49,735 bases of DNA from Acidobacteriota bacterium (GTDB lineage Bacteria; Acidobacteriota; Blastocatellia; Pyrinomonadales; Pyrinomonadaceae): contig JAFAVK010000130.1 of NCBI GenBank assembly GCA_019242475.1, positions 1 through 49,735 of the forward strand, in the 5' to 3' direction. The notes beneath the pieces were generated by a model. That model did no database searches, had not been told where the DNA came from, and saw nothing but the letters and a program-made list of their open reading frames with translations. Shown here one piece after another: positions 1 through 7,984 of this stretch (position 1 is the stretch's first letter; each line of letters opens with the position of its first letter). The position numbers and the translations under genes were made by a program.

Positions 1-1
1 G

Positions 2-916
<915 letters not shown>

Positions 917-937
917 GATAAAAGGCGACGGTCAAAG

Positions 938-990
938 GCGAAGGAGGACGAGAGCCACGGTGCTTCTCGTCCTCCTTCGCTTTCACTTTT
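938..990. terminator. Bidirectional hairpin terminator between the sigma-54 activator and queD
   Basis: Perfect 15-bp arms at 938-952 and 966-980 enclose a 13-nt loop. On the plus strand the stem is followed by TTTCACTTTT; on the minus strand it is followed by a T-rich stretch (CCTTTTATCTT). This fits a factor-independent terminator serving both convergent genes. Confidence 0.8.
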
Positions 991-998
991 CGACTTCT

Positions 999-1382
999 TC
1001 AGCCCACCTGATAGGTCGCGACGCTCGTCGGCGTTTCGAAGCAGCGGACTTTGTAGATATGGACGCGCTCGTCGCCGACGCGGGAGGCGACGCGTTCGAG
1101 GATGTAGCGGGCGAGGTTCTCGGCCGAGGGGTTCAGCTCCTCGTCGAAGGGCGGCAGCTCGTTGATATTCCTGTGGTCTAAATACGCGACGACCTCGTCG
1201 GCGGCCTCCTTCAGCTCGCCGAAATCCACGAGCAGGCCGATGTTGTCCAACTCGCTCCCGCGCGCGTAGATTTCAACCTTGTAGTTGTGCCCGTGCAGGT
1301 TCTCGCACTTCCCCTTGTAGCCGCGCAGCTGGTGCGCGCTCGAAAAATGGCGCTCGATCATTACCTCAAATAGTCCGGCCAT
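999..1382 (-). CDS. queD: 6-carboxytetrahydropterin synthase QueD (6-pyruvoyl-tetrahydropterin synthase family)
   Basis: Converts 7,8-dihydroneopterin triphosphate to 6-carboxytetrahydropterin, an early step toward queuosine and other 7-deazaguanines. The 127-residue length is typical. Zinc ligands are visible as His17 (FSSAHQL) and the HGH pair at residues 30-32; the catalytic Cys26 sits in KCENLHGHN. LDHRNIN and PSAENLA are the usual active-site segments. The start at 1382 is an ATG; an internal Met (IERHFSS) eight codons in is an alternative. It is the last gene of a leftward group, 36 nt after dinG. No queC, queE or queF is in the window. PTPS-type activity is not excluded, but the CxxxHGH pattern favours QueD. 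Confidence 0.9.
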   Translation of the reverse strand: MAGLFEVMIERHFSSAHQLRGYKGKCENLHGHNYKVEIYARGSELDNIGLLVDFGELKEAADEVVAYLDHRNINELPPFDEELNPSAENLARYILERVASRVGDERVHIYKVRCFETPTSVATYQVG

Positions 1383-1418
1383 GCTCAGTTGTTTCCGCCT
1401 GTGTTTTAGTTTCCGTGA

Positions 1419-3428
1419 TTATCGCACCGGGGTCTCGTCAGACTCAAACACGGCGGCCGCGTCGCGCAGGTCGGAGGTGATGCGGCAGGGCGGGAGCGAT
1501 TGGAGGAAGAGTCGGCCGTAGGAGGCTGTGCGCAGGCGCGGGTCGAGGACGGCGAGCAGGCCGCGGTCGGTGGTGGAGCGGATGAGGCGGCCGAGGCCCT
1601 GCTTCAAAGTGATGATGGCCTGCGGGACGCTGTACTCGTAGAAGCTCGACCCGCCCTGCTCCTCGATGAAGCGCTGGCGCGCGGCGACGACCGGGTCGGT
1701 GGGGACGGCGAAGGGCAGCTTGTCGATGATGACGCAGGAGAGCTGCTCGCCGCGCACGTCCACGCCCTGCCAGAAGCTGGCCGTGGCGAAGAGCACGGCG
1801 TTGGGCGTCGTGCGGAACTTCTCCAAGAGCCCCGCCTTCGCCATGCTCCCCTGCACGAAGCACGGGAAGTCCACCTCCTTCTGCACGCGCTCGTAGAGGG
1901 CGCGCATGCCGCTCAACGAGGTCGAGAGGACGAAGGCGCGGCCCTGCGAGATGTTGAGCAGGTCAATAACTTCGGCCGCGGCTCTATCGGCCCAGGCGGG
2001 ACTGCGCGGGTCGGGCATCCGCGGCGGGAGGTAGAGCACGGCCTGCTCCTCGTAGTTGTAGCCCGAGGACGCGACCAGCTCGTCCGTCTTCCCCGCCCCG
2101 TCTTCATTACTCTCATCATCAACTTCAGCCGCGAGGCCGAGCCGCCGCTTGATGAAGTCGAAGCTGCCCGCGCTGGCGAGCGTGGCCGAGGTGAGCACGA
2201 CCGTCTCGACGCGGTCGAAGAGCTTGTCCTGCAAGAGCGTCGAAACGTCAATCGGCGACGCGCGCAGGAACGTGCCGCGCCCGCGCCTTTCGACCCAGTA
2301 GACGTAGCGGCGGTCGTCGCCCGCGACGATGAATTCGAGGTTGAAGCGCGTCTCGCGGAGGCGGCGGACGAGGTTCTCGACCTCGGGCGGCTTCTCGCGA
2401 ATCACGTCGAGCGTCGTCTCCATGCGTTGGAGCGCGCCGTCCAAAGCGAGGTACGCGTCGCCGAGCGGCGTCGCCTCGATCTCGCCGTCCCGACCTCTGC
2501 GCGCGAACGTGCCGGGCACGATGGGGAAGCGGCCTTCGCCCTCGCGCGACTCACGCGCGAAGCCCATCCAGAACTGCTCGGCGAAGCGGCCGACGCGGTT
2601 CGCCGAGCGCGTCAGCTCGCGGTTGAGGCCCGAGTCGGTGATGGGGAGCATCTGCAAGTCGCGCAGCATGTCTTCGAGCTGGAAGTTCGAGACCTGCGCG
2701 CCGAAGTATTCGGCGGCCACGTCCTCGACCTGGTGCGCCTCGTCGAAGATGACGGCCGAGTAGTCTGGGATGACCTGGCCGAACTCGCCGCCGCGCAGCG
2801 CGAGGTCTGCGAAGAAGAGGTGGTGGTTGACGATGACGATGTCGGCGTCGGTCGCGCGCTGGCGCATGCGCGTGACGTAGCAGGCGTCGTACTCGGCGCA
2901 CTTCTGCCCCGTGCAGATTTCGGAGCGCGCGTCGATGTGGCGCCAGAAGGAGAGGCTCTCGGGCAGTTCGGTCAGCTCCGCGCGGTCGCCCGTCTGCGAG
3001 TCGCGCGACCAGCGGCGGACGGCGTCGAAGTAGTCCACGTCGTCCAACCCTTCGAGGACGGGCGAGTGCTCGGCGCGCTTCATTCGGCTCAGGCAGACGT
3101 AGTTCCCGCGCCCCTTCATGTACGCGGCCGAGAACTTCTTCGGGAGCACGCGCTGGAGGAAGGGGATGTCCTTCTCCATCAACTGCTCCTGCAAGTTCTT
3201 CGTCCCGGTCGAGACGACGACGCGCCCGCCCCTTGAGACGGCCGCGGCGATGGCCGGGACGAGGTAGGCCAGAGTCTTCCCCGTGCCCGTGCCGGCCTCG
3301 ACGATGAGGTGGCGGCGCTCTTCGAACGCGCGCAGGACGGCCTCGGCCATCTCCACCTGACCGGGCCTGTACTCGTAATCCGGGTGCGCGCGGGCGATGA
3401 GGCCGCCGGGGCCGAAGATATCTTCCAC
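1419..3428 (-). CDS. dinG: DinG/XPD-family iron-sulphur ATP-dependent DNA helicase
   Basis: Superfamily 2 helicase of 669 residues, expected to unwind DNA 5'-3' and to resolve R-loops or other damage-linked structures. Walker A is VEAGTGTGKT at residues 43-52 and the DEAH box is in AVIFDEAHQVED. Four cysteines (one in NYVCLSR, three in ICTGQKCAEYDACYV) form the Fe-S cluster site typical of XPD/DinG. The C-terminal half has the usual TLASAGSFDF and GLGRLIRS segments. The start used here is GTG at 3428, only 2 nt after the stop of the upstream TIR gene. A 37-bp near-copy of this gene's first codons lies at 4415-4451 on the far side of the TIR gene, so the present start may be a re-created one. 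Confidence 0.93.
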   Translation of the reverse strand: MEDIFGPGGLIARAHPDYEYRPGQVEMAEAVLRAFEERRHLIVEAGTGTGKTLAYLVPAIAAAVSRGGRVVVSTGTKNLQEQLMEKDIPFLQRVLPKKFSAAYMKGRGNYVCLSRMKRAEHSPVLEGLDDVDYFDAVRRWSRDSQTGDRAELTELPESLSFWRHIDARSEICTGQKCAEYDACYVTRMRQRATDADIVIVNHHLFFADLALRGGEFGQVIPDYSAVIFDEAHQVEDVAAEYFGAQVSNFQLEDMLRDLQMLPITDSGLNRELTRSANRVGRFAEQFWMGFARESREGEGRFPIVPGTFARRGRDGEIEATPLGDAYLALDGALQRMETTLDVIREKPPEVENLVRRLRETRFNLEFIVAGDDRRYVYWVERRGRGTFLRASPIDVSTLLQDKLFDRVETVVLTSATLASAGSFDFIKRRLGLAAEVDDESNEDGAGKTDELVASSGYNYEEQAVLYLPPRMPDPRSPAWADRAAAEVIDLLNISQGRAFVLSTSLSGMRALYERVQKEVDFPCFVQGSMAKAGLLEKFRTTPNAVLFATASFWQGVDVRGEQLSCVIIDKLPFAVPTDPVVAARQRFIEEQGGSSFYEYSVPQAIITLKQGLGRLIRSTTDRGLLAVLDPRLRTASYGRLFLQSLPPCRITSDLRDAAAVFESDETPVR

Positions 3429-3429
3429 G
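3393..3429 (-). repeat. Direct repeat copy A: functional dinG 5' end, flanking the TIR gene
   Basis: This 37-bp stretch matches 4415-4451 at 34 of 37 positions in the same orientation. Copy A covers the GTG start and first dozen codons of dinG (VEDIFGPGGLIA). The TIR gene occupies exactly the interval between the two copies. Confidence 0.9.
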
Positions 3430-3430
3430 G

Positions 3431-4402
3431 TTAAATCCTAAACTCAACAACCCCACCACCACCGTGCTTGGGGTTAAGGATGTAATTCAACAGATTTTTT
3501 ATCCACAACTCAGCAAGGTGAGATGATGTGAGGAATCGCTTCTCGCCCCTTGTCTCACGCCACCCTGTTTGATGACTTAAATCCATATCTATCTCGTACG
3601 CAACATCCTTAGCGATTCTTGGCCCATCTTTACTTCTCATATAGTCTGAGAGATGGTAGGGCTCAATAATCTTTACGAATAGTTGTGCTCCATCAAGACT
3701 ATTAGAGAACTGTCCGCGAGCCCAAACGAATTGTAAGTTAAACCCCTTGCAGGAAAGACCGCATGCGTATGAATCTTGGTTAAAGGTAATCGGAGTCTTA
3801 GGGGATTTGCTGTTAATTTCTTCTACCAATCGGTGGAGAATCACGAACAAGTTTTCCACTTCTTGTTTAGCGGAAGCCACCCCGCGTTCGGAGCTATACC
3901 AATTAGAACGCTCTGACTTAAAATTGAGTTCACGCCCAATCCTAACGGCAAAATCCGCAACGGATTCACTTTGTACTGTACCTCCTTCAGATTGGACTGT
4001 TGACTCGATTGCACTTGCGACACCATCTATTCCATAGCGCTCAAAGCCTATCCAAATCCTTGTCTTCGGCAACCATTTCGGTTTAGCAGAATTGTCTAAC
4101 GGTACAAACACTAAATAATCGTACCCTTCTTTAAAGCCGCGATTGCGAACCGCTGTCTCTTCGACACGTGTCCAGTCAGTCTGTCCCCATCCTTCTCGGT
4201 ACAGAATTACAACAACTCTCGATTCATCTTCATAAATGCGCGCGTGTTGATCCACGCCATCGGTGCCAGCAAACACATGTTGTCTTTCGCTGTAAACAAA
4301 TACGCTGACCCTATCCCTGATACGGTCAGCTATTTGCAGCGCAAGCTGTTCATCCTTTTGAATAAAGGAGAAGGCAACATCATATTTAAAATCGTCTTTC
4401 AT
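3431..4402 (-). CDS. TIR-domain protein with C-terminal domain of unknown function
   Basis: The first ~130 residues look like a TIR domain: start YDVAFSF, then VFVYSERQHVFAG, the strand VVVILYREGWGQ and TRVEETAVRNR. Glu81 or Glu82 is the candidate catalytic NADase glutamate. The remaining ~190 residues (with FNLQFVWARGQF and HLAELWIKNLLNYIL) are not recognised and may sense a trigger. Bacterial TIR proteins commonly act in anti-phage defence by depleting NAD or making cyclic ADP-ribose signals; that role is inferred here. The gene is clearly richer in A+T than its neighbours and sits precisely between two copies of the dinG start, both signs of transfer. Its stop is 2 nt from the dinG GTG, so the two are probably co-transcribed. 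Confidence 0.8.
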   Translation of the reverse strand: MKDDFKYDVAFSFIQKDEQLALQIADRIRDRVSVFVYSERQHVFAGTDGVDQHARIYEDESRVVVILYREGWGQTDWTRVEETAVRNRGFKEGYDYLVFVPLDNSAKPKWLPKTRIWIGFERYGIDGVASAIESTVQSEGGTVQSESVADFAVRIGRELNFKSERSNWYSSERGVASAKQEVENLFVILHRLVEEINSKSPKTPITFNQDSYACGLSCKGFNLQFVWARGQFSNSLDGAQLFVKIIEPYHLSDYMRSKDGPRIAKDVAYEIDMDLSHQTGWRETRGEKRFLTSSHLAELWIKNLLNYILNPKHGGGGVVEFRI

Positions 4403-4414
4403 ACTCTAAGAAAA

Positions 4415-4451
4415 GGCGATGAGGCCGCCTGGGCCGAAAATCTCTTCCACG
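4415..4451 (-). repeat. Direct repeat copy B: dead remnant of the dinG 5' end
   Basis: Near-copy (34/37) of 3393-3429. On the minus strand it still reads GTG-E-E-I-F-G-P-G-G-L-I-A but then runs into F-S-stop, leaving a 14-codon stub. This is probably the original dinG start region, cut off by insertion of the TIR gene. Confidence 0.85.
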
Positions 4452-4479
4452 TAGCTATTTTACCGCAGCGGAGGCATAA

Positions 4480-4920
4480 CTTTCGCCCCCGAGACCGAAA
4501 ATTTCTTCTCGGGGATGGGAACTTCTATCTTTGGGAAGGGACTTTCCTCCTCTGAGGAGGAAAATTTCTTCTTCGGGAAGGAACATGCCTCCAAAAAGAC
4601 TCGACGTTCCTTCTCAGAGAAGGAACTTTCCTTCTTAAAGATAGAAAATTCCTTCCCAAAGAAGGAAGTTTCCTTCCCAGAGAAGGAAACTTCCTTCTTT
4701 CAGAGGCAACCTTCCTTCCCCGAGGAGGAAAGTTTCTTGTTTCAGAAGGAAAATTCCTTCTCGGGGAAAGAATTTTCCTTCTTCGAGGAGAAAATTTCCT
4801 TGTCACGGAAGGAACATTCCTCCTCAAAGAAGGAAGTTTCCTCCTTTGAGGAGGAATTTTCCTTCCGCGAGAAGGAAATTCGGCTGTCTGAGGCGGAAAT
4901 TCGGGGCTTTTTCTCGAAAC
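4480..4920. repeat. 21-bp palindromic tandem array (about 21 degenerate units)
   Basis: Twenty-one consecutive 21-bp units can be lined up without gaps. The consensus is nTTCCTTCnnnnnGAAGGAAn, so each unit is itself an inverted repeat (7-bp arms, 5-nt centre); the middle units match best and the ends are degenerate. Since 21 is a multiple of 3, both strands stay open: plus reads as heptads such as SFPEKEV, minus as heptads such as RRKVPSL. No credible start, RBS or globular domain supports a protein. The 21-bp period equals two turns of B-DNA, which would put every dyad on the same helix face. It lies upstream of the TIR/dinG genes. Best seen as a DNA or RNA structural element of unknown function; a heptad-repeat protein is the alternative. 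Confidence 0.85.
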
Positions 4921-4924
4921 AGAT

Positions 4925-4979
4925 GAACGAGGAACGATGAACTGAAAGCCAGATGCCTTCAGTTCATCGTTCCTCGTTC
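4925..4979. terminator. Perfect 22-bp inverted repeat with 11-nt loop
   Basis: Arms at 4925-4946 and 4958-4979 are exactly complementary. The arms are built from short words (GAACGAGGAACGATGAAC and its complement), and a further GGTTCATCGTTCC follows at once. No clear T-run follows on either strand, so a terminator role is possible but a repeat-element origin is equally likely. Confidence 0.55.
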
Positions 4980-5030
4980 CTGGTTCATCGTTCCGAAGCG
5001 GTTGGTACTGCCTGGATTATGTGCGGGGCT

Positions 5031-5183
5031 CTACTCGGCCGGCCCTTCGGACGGGTCAACTTCGAGCATCGAGGACTCCTGGCCCTCGGCCTCGGACGCC
5101 TCGATGCGCTGGTCGTCAACGCCGTCGAGGGCGCCCTCGGACGGATCGACCTGCGTGTCGGCGGGGTGCTTCGGATCGGACAT
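5031..5183 (-). CDS. Small acidic protein with duplicated VDPSEG motif
   Basis: A 50-residue protein starting at the ATG at 5183, chosen because AAGGAG sits about eight bases upstream. It is rich in Asp/Glu and Ser and has no hydrophobic core, so it is probably disordered. The segment VDPSEG occurs near residue 12 and again near the C-terminus (VDPSEGPAE). It lies 126 nt downstream of glyA on the same strand and could be co-transcribed. No function is recognised. Confidence 0.6.
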   Translation of the reverse strand: MSDPKHPADTQVDPSEGALDGVDDQRIEASEAEGQESSMLEVDPSEGPAE

Positions 5184-5309
5184 GGGTGCTTCTCCTTTAG
5201 AGACGCGCCGCGGGGCGCGTTGGGGCAAGTTGAAGGTGTGCGCGAACCCTCGAAGGGGCCGCGCCTGATTCGGAGGACTGAACCGAGTTGAGGCGGAGTT
5301 CGCGGCGCG

Positions 5310-6611
5310 CTAGACGGCGCCGGCGGCCTCCGCGTCGGGCGCGCGGCGTTGGCGGCGCGGGTAGAGCGGGAAGCGCGCGGCCAGTTCGTGGACTGACTCG
5401 CGGACGCGCGTCTTGACCTCTTCGGACTCGGGCTCGTGCAGGACGGCGGCGATGAGGCGCGCGACCTGGCGCATCTCCTCCTCGCCCATGCCGCGCGTCG
5501 TGAGCGCGGGCGTCCCCAGCCGGACGCCCGAGGCGACGAAGGGCTTGTTGGTGTCGAACGGGATGGTGTTCTTGTTGGCGGTGATGCCGGCGGCTTCGAG
5601 CGCCTTCTCGGCGACCTTGCCGGTCACGCCCTTGCCTTCCATGAACACGTCCACGAGGACGAGGTGGTTGTCCGTCCCGCCCGAGACGAGGCGGAAGCCC
5701 TGCTCCTGAAGCTCCGCGGCGAGCGCCCGCGCGTTGGCAAGTATCCGCCGCTGGTAGTCCTTGAACTCTTCCCTTAAAGCCTCGCCGAAGGCGACGGCCT
5801 TGGCGGCGATGATGTGGACGAGCGGGCCGCCCTGGATGCCGGGGAAGACCTTCCTGTCCACGTCCGCCGCGTACTCCGACTTGCACAGGATGAGGCCGCC
5901 GCGCGGGCCGCGCAGCGTCTTGTGCGTGGTCGTCGTGACGTAGTCCGCGTGCGGGACGGGCGACGGGTGGAGGCCCGCCACGACCGGCCCCGCGATGTGC
6001 GCGATGTCGGCCATCACGCGCGCGCCGACCGAGTGCGCGATGTCCCCGATGCGCTCGAAGTCGATGATGCGCGGGTAGGCCGAGGCGCCGCAGACGATGA
6101 TGCGCGGGTTGTGCTCCTGGGCCAGGCGCTCAAGCTCTTCGTAGTCGATCTGCTCGGTCTCGCGCGAGACGCCGTACTCGACGACCTTGTAGCTGAAGCC
6201 GGAGAAGTTCAGAGGGTGGCCGTGAGTGAGGTGTCCGCCGTGCGAGAGGTTCATGCCGAGGATGGTGTCGCCGTACTGAAGCGCCGCGAGGTAGACGGCC
6301 ATGTTGGCCTGCGAGCCCGAGTGCGGCTGGACGTTGGCGTGGTCGGCGCCGAACAGCTCTTTCGCGCGGTCGATGGCCGCCTGCTCGACCACGTCGGTGA
6401 ACTCGCAGCCGCCGTAATAGCGCTTGCCGACGTAGCCTTCGGCGTACTTGTTCGTGAAGACCGAGCCCATCGCTTCGAGCACGGCCTCGGAGACGAAGTT
6501 CTCCGAGGCGATCAGCTCCAGGCCCTCGGCCTGCCGGCGCACCTCGTCGTCGATGGCGCCCGCGACCAGGGGGTCAACCTCGGCCAAAGGCGCGTTCAAA
6601 AGGTCGCTCAT
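5310..6611 (-). CDS. glyA: Serine hydroxymethyltransferase
   Basis: PLP enzyme interconverting serine and glycine with tetrahydrofolate / 5,10-methylene-THF, the main one-carbon source. At 433 residues it has family length. Diagnostic segments: ELIASENF near the N-terminus, GYVGKRYYGGCE, HGGHLTHG, and the PLP-lysine motif VTTTTHKTLRGPRGG with its Lys in THKT. The start ATG at 6611 has GGGAGGAG nine bases upstream. It ends with about 20 extra basic, Ala-rich residues. Convergent with nothing; the small acidic protein follows downstream. Housekeeping assignment, very secure. Confidence 0.97.
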   Translation of the reverse strand: MSDLLNAPLAEVDPLVAGAIDDEVRRQAEGLELIASENFVSEAVLEAMGSVFTNKYAEGYVGKRYYGGCEFTDVVEQAAIDRAKELFGADHANVQPHSGSQANMAVYLAALQYGDTILGMNLSHGGHLTHGHPLNFSGFSYKVVEYGVSRETEQIDYEELERLAQEHNPRIIVCGASAYPRIIDFERIGDIAHSVGARVMADIAHIAGPVVAGLHPSPVPHADYVTTTTHKTLRGPRGGLILCKSEYAADVDRKVFPGIQGGPLVHIIAAKAVAFGEALREEFKDYQRRILANARALAAELQEQGFRLVSGGTDNHLVLVDVFMEGKGVTGKVAEKALEAAGITANKNTIPFDTNKPFVASGVRLGTPALTTRGMGEEEMRQVARLIAAVLHEPESEEVKTRVRESVHELAARFPLYPRRQRRAPDAEAAGAV

Positions 6612-6719
6612 CCGCTGACTCCTCCCGCGTTGTGACAGCTTGTTTTTGGCGGCCCGATGTTACATCACGCCCCGCCCGGCCGCAACGCGGACTCTCAAGG
6701 GTGAACCCGTCAGAGCCCC

Positions 6720-7865
6720 TCAAACCTCGACTGCGCAGGCGTCATAATCGAAAACCAGCGACAGCAGTCTTCTCCCGACCGACTCCGGCACTGACGAGAG
6801 CAGTCGGGCACGAAGGCGCGTCGCCGCGCGTGAACGCCACTGGCCGAAGGCCCCGTAGCGACGCGAGTAACTGGCGACGGCGGCGGCGCGCTCGCGGCGG
6901 CGCGACTCGTAGACGCGTAAGGCGACTTGCGGGTCTTTGTACTTCGCAAGGCAGCGCGCGAGCACGGCGGCGTCTTCGACCGCGACGCAGCCGCCCTGCC
7001 CGAGGTTCGGCGTCATCGGGTGGGCGGCGTCGCCGAGCATCGTGACGCGCCCGACGCCCCAGCGCGCGGCCGCGGGGCGGTCGTAGGCGGCGTTGCGCAG
7101 GATGGTCTCCGGAGGCGTCGCCTCGATCAGCTCGCGCACGGGCGTGCACCAGCCTTCGAACAGTCTTAACAACTTCGTCGCGTGCTCGGACGCAGACTCG
7201 GTCACGGCCTCCGGCTCGTTCGCGGTCGCCCACCAGCCCGTGCGCCCGAGCCCGACCAGCCCGACGCCGAAGCGTTGGCCCGCGCCGTAAATCTCCGAGG
7301 CCGTCCCCGGCTTGAGCGCCGCGTGTTCGAGCCGCGCGACGCCGCGCCAGACCGTGTAGCCGTGGTAGACCGGCTCGCCGTCTTCGAGCAACCGCGCGCG
7401 TACGCGCGAGTGCAGCCCGTCGGCGCCGACGAGCACGTCGCAGACGACCTCCGTCTCTTCGTCGAAGAGAGCGCGCACATCTTCCCCCGCCTCCTCGAAC
7501 CCGACGAACGTCTTCCCCAAGTGAATCGACTCCGCCGGGAGAGCGCGCAGCAGCGCGCCCTGCAAGTCCGCGCGGTGGAGCGCGACGGCCGGCGCGCCCG
7601 TCTCGGGGAAAGCGAAGTGTTTGTACTCTTGCCCATCGCGCCCGAGCCAGCGCACGCTCCGGATGCGCCCTGCGCGCGCGAGCAACGTCTCGCCGAGGCC
7701 CAGCCGCTCAAGCACACGGAACGCGTTCGGCCACACGGCAATTGCCGCCCCGACTTCGAGCAGCGCCGGCGCGCGCTCGTACACAACGGGCTCAAGCCCC
7801 TCCCGCCTCAGCGCCAAGGCCGCCGTCAAGCCCCCGATGCCCCCGCCGATGATGACGATCCGCAT
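6720..7865 (-). CDS. FAD-dependent aromatic-ring monooxygenase (PHBH/UbiH fold)
   Basis: 381-residue NAD(P)H- and FAD-dependent hydroxylase or epoxidase. The N-terminal Rossmann motif GGGIGGLTAALALRREG ends in the acidic VVYERAP segment. The mid-protein VLVGADGLHSRVRARL is the DG motif contacting both cofactors, and GDAAHPMTPNLGQGG binds the FAD ribityl/pyrophosphate. This set is shared by salicylate hydroxylase, 6-hydroxynicotinate and zeaxanthin-epoxidase-like enzymes, so the substrate cannot be given. It stands alone: glyA lies downstream on the same strand after a 108-nt gap, and proS diverges upstream. A menaquinone or secondary-metabolite role is not supported by context. Confidence 0.88.
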   Translation of the reverse strand: MRIVIIGGGIGGLTAALALRREGLEPVVYERAPALLEVGAAIAVWPNAFRVLERLGLGETLLARAGRIRSVRWLGRDGQEYKHFAFPETGAPAVALHRADLQGALLRALPAESIHLGKTFVGFEEAGEDVRALFDEETEVVCDVLVGADGLHSRVRARLLEDGEPVYHGYTVWRGVARLEHAALKPGTASEIYGAGQRFGVGLVGLGRTGWWATANEPEAVTESASEHATKLLRLFEGWCTPVRELIEATPPETILRNAAYDRPAAARWGVGRVTMLGDAAHPMTPNLGQGGCVAVEDAAVLARCLAKYKDPQVALRVYESRRRERAAAVASYSRRYGAFGQWRSRAATRLRARLLSSVPESVGRRLLSLVFDYDACAVEV

Positions 7866-7984
7866 GAATGTTATTGTCTCACAATGAAGAGTGGCTACTT
7901 CTTTGACGATGCGGCGTACCGTGCGCGAGAATGGTCGCTCATTTTCGGGCGAGCGTTCGCCGAAGGAGAGTTGAGCAAACCCTT

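Noticed and set aside
1500..3236. Long plus-strand open frame opposite dinG
   Set aside because: Opposite-strand reading of a GC-rich gene with Val/Ala/Arg/Glu bias; no motif, and dinG is certain.
4564..4857. CRISPR array
   Set aside because: Units are contiguous, degenerate and palindromic with no spacers of unique sequence; no cas genes are present.
4515..4940. Protein of heptad repeats read across the palindromic array
   Set aside because: The array stays open on both strands because its period is a multiple of three. No RBS or credible start supports either reading; the DNA repeat is the simpler explanation.
7931..7984. Longer ProS starting at 7931
   Set aside because: The extra 18 residues are basic and unlike any ProS N-terminus; MRWSHYFIPTLRED at 7985 matches the family start.
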